Assembly: GCA_023376005.1 (NCBI GenBank)
Contig: CM042151.1
Span: forward strand, 76,462,985-76,526,984
DNA: 64,000 bases
Reading direction: 5' to 3'
Source of the DNA: Doryteuthis pealeii
Taxonomy: Eukaryota > Mollusca > Cephalopoda > Myopsida > Loliginidae
Of this stretch, positions 56,699 through 64,000 are shown in pieces. The position numbers were made by a program, and so were the translations under genes. The notes beneath the pieces were generated by a model, which worked only from the letters and a program-made list of their open reading frames with translations, did no database searches and had not been told where the DNA came from. Position 1 is the first letter of the stretch. Every line of letters begins with the position of its first letter.

Positions 56699-57442
56699 AA
56701 ATCAAGATTATTATACTTTTTACATATTGAACTATTTAGCAAGAGCTCTGGAGTAAACATATCAAAATTGTAATAATTAAATTATCACCCTGTGGTATAT
56801 CCACAGTTCCCGCTAATACATAATTAAATTACCACCTTTTTGTCTCCCTCGTATGAGTGAAGTAACCTGCTTAGAAGTTCCTGTCCTAATTATTTACAGG
56901 GGACTATTTTGGCGTTACACCTATCTTTACTCATTCTATCCGGCGGCGAAATTCAGGAAATAATTTCGTAGATGTAAAGTTGCGACTGGCTTGCTTCCGT
57001 ATATTTCCTGTTTAAAAAAAAAAAAAAAAAAGAAAGTATTTTATTTGGGTAATTATCATTAGCAGAATTTAATTCACTTTTACGTAAAGAAATTGAAAAC
57101 AAAAACAAAAACAAACTTTATTTCTACGTTTTTGAGACGTTCACCACTTGACACGTAGATTTGTTTTGTTTTGTTTTGTTATTGGAAAATTAATAAAGGT
57201 AAGTTCTAATCAATTAACTGCTGAATATTTTAAGCTTTTTATTTAATTTTTATAAATGGACAGATGAGTAAATAAATAAGGTAATATCTTCTCAATATTA
57301 TTTATAGGAAATATGACCCAGGGAGAAAATATTTTTAAAAAGAGTTTTGTCAAGTTTTATGCACTATTACATACAGTAATCTATTTCTACTTTGACTGTA
57401 ATGTTATCTTCAAGATACGCACGATCGGATTCTTTTACCCTT

Positions 57443-57483
<41 letters not shown>

Positions 57484-58685
57484 GAATGCTTCCTTTAAAT
57501 AAGCAGCAGGCGCCAGCATCGTACGCCCCTTTTGATTTTTTTCGGTAAAATTAACTGATTTTTTAAATCTGAATTCTGAAATAATTTTCTTTTACTTCAT
57601 TGTAAATAAATGTTTACTAAATTGAAAAGCTTTTTATTTAATTTTTATCCTTTGTTCCTCATGCAACAGTTAATAATTTTTTCGTTAGTTTTTGTTTCGC
57701 ACATTGATCCCCCGTACAAATATCCTGTTTTTTTTTTTTTGTTTGTTTTTTTTTCTGCATGAAAATAAATTTTACATTTTTGGAAAGATAATTCAATGAC
57801 GGAACATATGTATAAAAAAAAATTTAAAATCGATACTTGACCAACTTTGGTAATAGGGCGTCCTAAACCTTGAAACTTAAATCTCGTAAATAAGAAGAAA
57901 AAAATACCTTTTTTTTTTCTAAATTGTTAGATTATTTTCTAAAGAATTTTATATTAAAAGATCCTGTTGTCTACTTTTTTTCTTTTTCTTAGGGATTTTT
58001 TAAATTTATAAAATGTATAATAAATACTTTTGTTTAGTGTATTGCAAAATCGTATTCATTTACTTAAAGATAATATTGTATAAAAAATATTTACGTAAAA
58101 ATAATGACATAATATAGTACAGTCTTTATAAAAAAATATTGAAAATAATGTTTGAATTAAAAATTGTCATCATTTTTATTAATGGAAGTATGTAGGGGAC
58201 ATAATATTCTATTATTTTTTTTGGAAAACTTGTTGTTGCTGCTGCTGTGAATAATTTCAAATAAGTTCAAATCCGTGACACCTGTAAAGCTCAAACAGTG
58301 TTTGTTTGAAGAAATTAATCATTTTTGAAATCAACAATAAAAGGAATAAAAAAAAAAGTTATTCCATGTATGATACTCCATAGTATTATACTTGGGACTA
58401 ATTGTTCGTGTCAAGATGTGATAACTATGTCAACAAAGATTAAAAATTTACAGCAATTAAATTTAAAATGCAAAAATTTAAGTTATATGTGACATAATTT
58501 TTTTTTTTTTTTAAACACATAAACTTGGAATTGTTCTTTATATTAAATGTAAAAGAAATCATTAAAAAGTTAATTTTCCATTTTTTATTGACGTTTTAAA
58601 AATATTTTTTAACAATTCGCGCACATATTAAAAGAGCATGTTTTGCACATAGCTATATTTTGGGCATTTAAAAAAAAAAAAAAGC
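56698..58685. other. Non-coding AT-rich stretch with a candidate splice donor at 57198
   Basis: At 57190-57204 the sequence aataaag|gtaagttc is a good donor after a ttgtttt repeat. Poly-T runs lie at 57440-57480 and 57725-57760. No protein-coding frame, RNA gene or family repeat is recognised over 2 kb. Confidence 0.45.
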
Positions 58686-58740
58686 AGTGATGTAGTTTCG
58701 GTTACAGACAAATGGAGACCTAATCTCCATTATTGATGGA
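58686..58740 (-). mobile_element. 5' end motif of the H element family
   Basis: The minus strand reads aataatggagattaggtctc then tctgtaaccgaaactacatc, as at the 5' end of H1 (10989) and at 42535-42570. A 13-base A run lies on the distal side. Confidence 0.5.
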
Positions 58741-58904
58741 GGAAATAAATGTTAAAATGAGCACATCTTTAAGGGGAAAAAACGGCAAAAATGTGCCATT
58801 TTGATAGATACAAATGTTAATTATTATTCTCCTGAAAGACTGTAAAAAAATGATTTTTTTGTGATTTTTTAAAACTTTCTTCTTCATATTATATATATAT
58901 TGGA

Positions 58905-59390
58905 TCCTTTCCATCCACTAAGGATGATGACGTAGTGTCCAACATAAAAAATAAAATTTTATCTGTAGGCCAATTCTTGAGTGACAGTCTTTGGTGCACT
59001 GAATGCACACAAATTGTGATGCTTTATGGGGCTGCTGGCTTTTCTCTTTCTTTCTGGCTCTCTTTTCTATCGAGGCTACTCTCCTCTCTGCCTCACCCCT
59101 CTCCATGCCTTGCTTAATGTTGAGGCGCCAGGCCACTCTATTTTTTGCATCTACCTCCCACGTGTTTGTGTCAATATGGCATATCCTCATAGCTCTCCTG
59201 CAGACATCTTTAAATTGTAGGTGTGGTCTACCAACACATTGGGAGCCTTTTACTAATTTGCCATACAAAAGATCTTTTGGGATGTGTCCATTTTCCATTC
59301 TCCTGATATGTCCAAGCCAACGAAGGTGCCTCTCACAGAGAATGGAGAACATGCTGTTCATGTTTAATTTCTTTTCATAATACAGCAAAT
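58905..59390 (-). pseudogene. LINE ORF C-terminus with zinc-knuckle tail, long open copy
   Basis: The minus strand is open for 156 codons: FSILCERHLRWLGHIRRMEN, GHIPKDLLYGKLVKGSQCVG, RPHLQFKDVCRRAMRICHID, WEVDAKNRVAWRLNIKQGM, and the finger FVCIQCTKDCHSRIGLQ. After the first two cysteines the final His/Cys pair is altered. It is the best-kept C-terminal domain of this LINE family here; the 7361-7945 copy is its broken relative. Upstream RT is absent, so it is a truncated insertion. Confidence 0.85.
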
Positions 59391-59459
59391 ATTACATTAA
59401 GTTTCATTCACTTTTTCTGAGTTTTGATAAAACTCAGCTTAGCACAACTGAACTGGTGT

Positions 59460-59970
59460 CCAAAACAGCTGGTACTTATGGAACTCAGGAATACTCCATT
59501 TGTAATATATTGCCTGATCAGTGCACCCAAGGACCAGGCTGACCAGGAAGTGCATGGGGGTCAGGTGCAGCCTGGAAACGAAAACAGGATGTGGCCCTGA
59601 CCTGACCTTTGCACCTGGAAATGCAGGTGAACACTTGACATGGTTTAGGTGCAGAAATCTGTAGGCGTAGCCCATAGCCAATGAAAACAGCCTGAGTGGG
59701 CAAAGAGGCGTGTCTACAGAAAAACTGTGTAGGCATCATGATCAAAGAGGTGTGACACCAGGGGTCAGACTACAATAAAAGAAGCCCGTAGAGATTGATT
59801 AGACAGACAACGATCAGGTTCGAGATCACTTGAAGAGAACTCCCGAAGGCTCCACGTTTGCGTAACCCTGCCAACAACTCTCAGCTGTACACAACCGAGG
59901 GAATAAATATCTCATCTTACATTTTCCTAAATACAAGTGTTTGTGTTCTTTGACGGGTCGAGTGTGTAAC
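59460..59970 (+). repeat. Possible solo LTR
   Basis: The segment has acaataaaag (TATA-like) at about 59770, gggaataaatatctcatc near 59900, and ends tcgagtgtgtaaca. The layout of U3, R and U5 fits an LTR. The left border is uncertain and no target duplication was found. 59971-60419 shows no feature. Confidence 0.45.
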
Positions 59971-60419
59971 ATATTCATGCATTTGGGTGATTCCATTCCT
60001 TGAGTTCTATTGGCTGTTTGGCTTCTGTGATGCTATGGTGTTTTATAAATAACCTGTCATTTTGCAGTAGGCTTGCAACAAGGTAAGATCCATATTGGGT
60101 TATGGCTTCCTTGTTGTCTTGTCTGCCAATTTGATGTAATTGGAATTCTTCTACAAGCATGAATAAACTAGTCCTGTGATAATGATAAACCAAAAATTAG
60201 AGATATATGGATGTATTGGTAAGATTCATAGGGATTTTTTAAAAAACGTGAAATTTTACGCATACTTACACCTGAATTAATTCCAGGGTTTCTACTTAAA
60301 ATTTCACAAAAAGATTATTAATATATATATATATTTCTAAAAACTTTTCTGCTTGTGTAAGAATTTAAAAAAAGATTATATAGTGTTACCTTTGAAAATG
60401 AGTCCCTTCACCAAGTGAA

Positions 60420-61370
60420 TACAATTACTGTCAAGTCACACTGAAAGCACCGGTTCCCACTAGATCTCTGAAGATAAGCAGCAGTGAACCTGTTCAACAC
60501 TTAATTGAATACTTAAGCAACAGCAGGTACTGTAAGCAACCCGAGTCTTTGTTTATCAAAATGACTTGATTCAGCATTAAACAACCTGAAAGAAGGGTTG
60601 GTATAAACCAATATTTACTGCTTTGTCACCAGTGTTCATCATCATCATCATCAAGATGTACTGGCAGCACAGATTCCCTTGACCCTTTCTCACCATCTGT
60701 CCCTATTGGCCAGTAAAAGTGACTTGATCACCAAAGTTAACCAGCAATGAACCTGTTCAATACTAAATTGGGTGACCACTTAAGCCACAGCAGGTACTGT
60801 AAGCAACCCAAGTCCTTTGTTTATCAAAATGACTTGATTCAGCATTAAACAACCTGAAAGAATGATTGGTATGTTGTAAAACGAAACAACCAACAAACCA
60901 ATATTTACTGCTTTGTCACCAGTGTTCATCATAATCATCATCATCATCATCAAGATGTACTGGCAGCACAGATTCCCTTGACCCTTTCTCACCATCTGTC
61001 CCCATTGGCCAGTAAAAGTGGCTTGATCACCAAAGTTAACCAGCAATGAACCTGTTCAATACTAAATTGGGTGACCACAACCCAAGTCCTTTGTTTATCA
61101 AAATGACTTGATTCGGCATTAAATGAGCTGGTGTGCTGTAAAACCAACCAACCAACCAACCAACCAACCAACTGAGTATGTAAAATAAGAAAAAGAAATT
61201 CCTTGTCTCTAATCTGAACAAGAGATGCTAATTTTATCAAAATGACTTGATTCGGCATTAAATGAGCTGGTGTGCTGTAAAACCAACCAACCACCAACCA
61301 ACCAACTGAGTATGTAAAATAAGAAAAAGAAATTCCTTGTCTCTAATCTGAACAAGAGATGCTAATTTTT
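60420..61370 (+). repeat. Tandem 5S-rRNA-derived SINE units
   Basis: Unit 1 reads aaagcaccggttcccac, tagatctctgaagataagca and caggtactgtaagcaac, following 5S rRNA from about its position 30 to the 3' end (gatc..cgaagttaagcag, ggtgctgtaagc). Unit 2 (about 60715-61020) has gatcaccaaagttaac and gggtgaccacttaagccaca; unit 3 (about 61020-61300) the same with a deletion. Each is followed by gacttgattc(a/g)gcattaaa, a ccaa run and, in two units, a catcatcatcat-containing tail. A 134-bp stretch around tgagtatgtaaaataaga is duplicated at 61170 and 61304. Not a functional 5S gene: the 5' third and box order are degraded. Confidence 0.65.
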
Positions 61371-61440
61371 TCAACAAAAAATTTGAAAAAGTGTATTTTC
61401 AAATACCACAAGTATGTGTACCAAATTTTATACTATCCCA

Positions 61441-61545
61441 TTATTGGACGCCTTACTTGGTTAGCATACCAGACTAGCAGAGCATTGTCAGTGAGTTTGA
61501 TTCTCATAGAGTGCCCCATACATCTGGTCTTATGCTAAACTAAGC
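61441..61545 (+). repeat. tRNA-like SINE fragment
   Basis: ttacttggttagcataccag resembles an A-box region and gtgagtttgattctcatag a B box, followed by agtgccccatac, a phrase also at 47805-47825 after gttcagttctcactcagt. Another tRNA-derived family. Confidence 0.45.
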
Positions 61546-61799
61546 TTAGTTAAATGAATACTTTTGTTCCATGATAATTGCCAATAATTAATTGAAATTT
61601 ATATGCAAAAAAAAAAAAAAAGAAAGAAAAAGAAATACAGGTTACATGCTTTTTGGGTGTTGTTTTTTTAAGTCATTCAAATTGTTGATCTAATGAAAAC
61701 CTCAATATTACAGTGGAAATTTAAAACATAAACTGATTTAATTCTTAAGTATTTTTTTTTTCATTTTTGGTTTTGTTAGAAAAAAACAATCACAAATTT

Positions 61800-62040
61800 C
61801 TATACGCCCTGTCAGCAGAGCTTAGAATAAGGATGAGACCTCCACCTCCAAAAAGGGGGTGTTTTCGTAAGATACTAAACTGGATCTGGCAGTGAAATTC
61901 CAGTTCTGCAGGTCTGGAAGAGTATGAAGTACACCTTTATTGCCAATTACTCCCAGGACCACTCTGACCTGGAGAGGTAGTACTTGTTTGGGTCCCATCT
62001 ATGGATCAAATGGATCCATTTTCAAATTATTTACATTAGA
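61800..62040 (+). repeat. Dispersed repeat family A fragment
   Basis: gatactaaactggatctggc, agtgaaattccagttctgca, ggtagtacttgtttgggtcc and catctatggat match the middle of the 11855-12535 copy. Confidence 0.65.
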
Positions 62041-62227
62041 TAGGAATACTTGATACTACATAAACATGTTAAAAAAAAAATCTTTTAAGAAACATCTGCA
62101 CAAAAGATGTAAATAAGAAAGTACAATGAACATGATTCCATAAGCTCTAGGCTTATATAGCCCTTGTATCAGTACTACTGTATGGCTGCACCACTTGGAC
62201 CCTAGAGTGTCTGAGAATAAGATAGAT

Positions 62228-62425
62228 GGGTAATTTCATGTCAAATCATCCAGGCCATGTCACCCCACTTTAATTTTTCTGAAATTTTGTCCAAGTGTGA
62301 ATTATGATAAAGTTAGCCAATCCCCAAAATTTGAGCTTCCAATTCCAAAAATTGGTGGAGTTATGTTGATTTTTAGCCCTTCAAATTTGGGGGGGGGGGT
62401 CATGAATTAATGCATTTTTTGACTT
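62228..62425. mobile_element. MITE-C half element in the ZNF4 intron
   Basis: The left half of the 457-bp MITE at 6449-6905 (GGGTAATTTCATGTCAAATC to the g-run and tcatgaattaatgc). It ends about 25 bp before the ZNF4 splice acceptor (62450-62451). No right terminus follows. Confidence 0.75.
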
Positions 62426-62475
62426 TTAATTCTATTTCTTTTCATTTACAGATTGTCCAAGCTGAAGGAGAAGAT

Positions 62476-62502
62476 ATGGATGTATTGTTAAGATTTTTAT
62501 AA
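62476..62502 (+). promoter_or_regulatory. Upstream ORF (8 codons) in ZNF4 leader
   Basis: ATG to TAA reading MDVLLRFL, 39 nt before the ZNF4 start codon, same geometry as in ZNF1. Confidence 0.6.
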
Positions 62503-62541
62503 GAATAAAATCGAAAGCTTTCAGTTATTCATTTGAACATA

Positions 62542-64000
62542 ATGCAACCTTCGGAAGATATTCCACCAGATATGGAAACAAAACCACTTGTTTGCGAAAT
62601 CTGTAGTCTGGCCCTTTCTTCATCTTCTGAGATGGAAATTCACATGCAAAAACACACGGATAAGAAGAGAATTTCCTGTGAAGTTTGTGAGGCTTCATTC
62701 TCAAGTGAGTCTTGCATGAAACAGCACATGACAATACATAATGGCGAAAAGCCATATGCTTGTGAAGTTTGTGGATCTGTATTTTCAGAAAGGGAAAATT
62801 TGCAAAACCACATGCAAATACATACAGAGGAAAAACTATTGTCCTGTGACATTTGTGGGTCTACATTTTCACATAGTCCACACTTAAAAAGACACATGCG
62901 TACGCACAGTGCAGAGAAACCATACACTTGTGAGGTTTGTGACTCTGCTTTTTCTTTTATTTCAAAACTAAAAGAACATGTGCTAACCCACACAGGAGAG
63001 AAACCATTTTCTTGTGAAATTTGCTCTGCTAGGTTCTCATCAAAATCCAATTTAAAACAACACACGCGAACACATACAGGAGAAAAACCTTATTCTTGTG
63101 AATTTTGTGGGTCTGAATTTACACTCAGTACACATTTAAAACGACACATGCATATACACACCAGAGAGAAACCCTTTTCTTGTGAAGTTTGTGGATCTGC
63201 TTTTTCACGCAGTTCTGATCTAAAACTGCACATTAGAACTCACACTGGAGAGAAAATATTCTTTTGTGAAGTTTGTGGAGCAGCATTTTCAACTAATGCA
63301 CATTTGAAACGACACATTCAATCACATACAGGAGAAAGACCTTTTCCTTGTGAACGTTTGCGGAGCGCAGCTTTCATGTAAAGAAACATTAAAAAAACAT
63401 ATGCTTAGGCATGCTGGAGAGAAACCATTTCCTTGCAAAATTTGTGGATCAGCATTTTCCAGAAGTACTCAGTTAAAAGAACATATGGAAACACACAGTG
63501 GAGAAACGCCATTTTCTTGTGACATTTGTGAATCAAGATTTTCAACGTCGTTACATCTAAAGCAACACAGAAAAATACACATAGGAAATAAGCCATTTAC
63601 TTGTGAAGTGTGTGACTCCTCATTTTCTACAAGTTCTCACTTAAAAGACCACATGCGATCACACACCGGAGAAAGACCTTTTGCCTGTGAAATTTGTGGT
63701 GTTGCATTTGCAAGGAATTCCCACTTAAAAGAACACATACGTAGACATACAGGAGAAAAACCGTTTGCGTGTGAACTTTGTGAAGCTGCTTTTTCACATA
63801 GTTCACACTTAAAAAGACACATGCTGACACATACTGGAGAGAAGCCATATGCTTGTGAAGTGTGTGGATCAGCCTTCTCTTTGAGGTCAAATTTGAAGGA
63901 ACATATGCGAACACACACAGGAGAGAAGCCATTTTCTTGTGAAGTTTGTGGTGTTTCCTTTTCTAGGAACTCATTTTTGAAACAGCATATGCAGGCACAT
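62542..64000 (+). CDS. ZNF4: multi-C2H2 zinc-finger protein, partial at window end, one frameshift
   Basis: It starts MQPSEDIPPDMETKPLVCEI and contains at least 17 C2H2 fingers with mostly TGEKP linkers. Fingers 1-9 are open up to finger 10, where one extra base in gaac(g)tttgcgg at about 63356 changes frame. From 63358 on, the shifted frame reads LCGAQLSCKETLKKHMLRH and seven further intact fingers up to CGVSFSRNSFLKQHMQAH at the window end. ZNF1 has the form without the extra base, so the insertion is either a private mutation or a consensus error. A predicted nuclear DNA-binding protein with no effector domain seen. The finger order matches ZNF1 over most of its length (for example CGSEFTLSTHLKRHMHIH is the same in both), so these two are the closest pair. 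Leader, acceptor (62450-62451) and uORF are as in ZNF1 and ZNF3. Confidence 0.88.

Noticed and set aside
60450..60560. Functional 5S rRNA gene
   Set aside because: The 5' third is missing and internal control blocks are altered; it sits in a repeated unit with a SINE-like tail.

Overview
The window looks like mollusc DNA, most likely cephalopod. It is AT-rich eukaryotic sequence with long repeat-filled spacers, several tRNA-derived SINE families, LINE tails, foldback DNA elements and a cluster of four related multi-finger C2H2 zinc-finger (ZNF) loci. Large C2H2 expansions and tRNA-type SINEs are known from cephalopod genomes; the species call is inference. No bacterial genes, CRISPR array, convincing functional tRNA or rRNA gene, or housekeeping gene was recognised.

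Host-type genes. ZNF1 (+, 4862-6410, about 18 fingers, broken by homopolymer indels), ZNF2 (+, 22179-22992, a degenerate first half and a four-finger second half), ZNF3 (-, 44129-42912, intact, 405 aa, 14 fingers) and ZNF4 (+, 62542 to beyond the window end, at least 17 fingers, one frameshift). ZNF1, 3 and 4 share a splice acceptor, a short 5' leader, a conserved 8-codon upstream ORF and an almost identical N-terminus, so they are recent paralogs in which one 3' exon carries the whole protein. No KRAB, BTB or other effector domain is visible.

Layout. 0.1-4.7 kb: foldback elements and a nested LINE fragment. 4.8-6.9 kb: ZNF1 plus a foldback element just after its stop. 7-16 kb: LINE tails, SINE-like repeats, perfect inverted repeats, a Helitron-like element and LTR-like fragments. 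16-19 kb: a large palindrome made of Penelope-like element ends with a GIY-YIG endonuclease. 20-25 kb: AT-rich microsatellite, LINE tail, ZNF2, mariner remnant and a hAT element with target-site duplication. 25.7-30 kb: a satellite array. 30-33 kb: foldback element, SINE, LINE. 33.3-37.2 kb: a non-autonomous LTR retroelement with identical LTRs and its own repetitive ORF, followed at 38.2-41.6 kb by an indel-riddled duplicate that is probably an assembly artefact. 42-45 kb: ZNF3. 45-62 kb: SINEs, LTR-like repeats, microsatellites, LINE tails and a 5S-rRNA-derived SINE array. 62.2-64 kb: a half foldback element directly in front of ZNF4.

The two themes that seem worth following are the uORF-bearing ZNF paralogs that travel with foldback elements, and the large number of inverted-repeat elements of unrelated families, including the Penelope-type palindrome and an LTR element whose 3' part is a chain of small hairpins.
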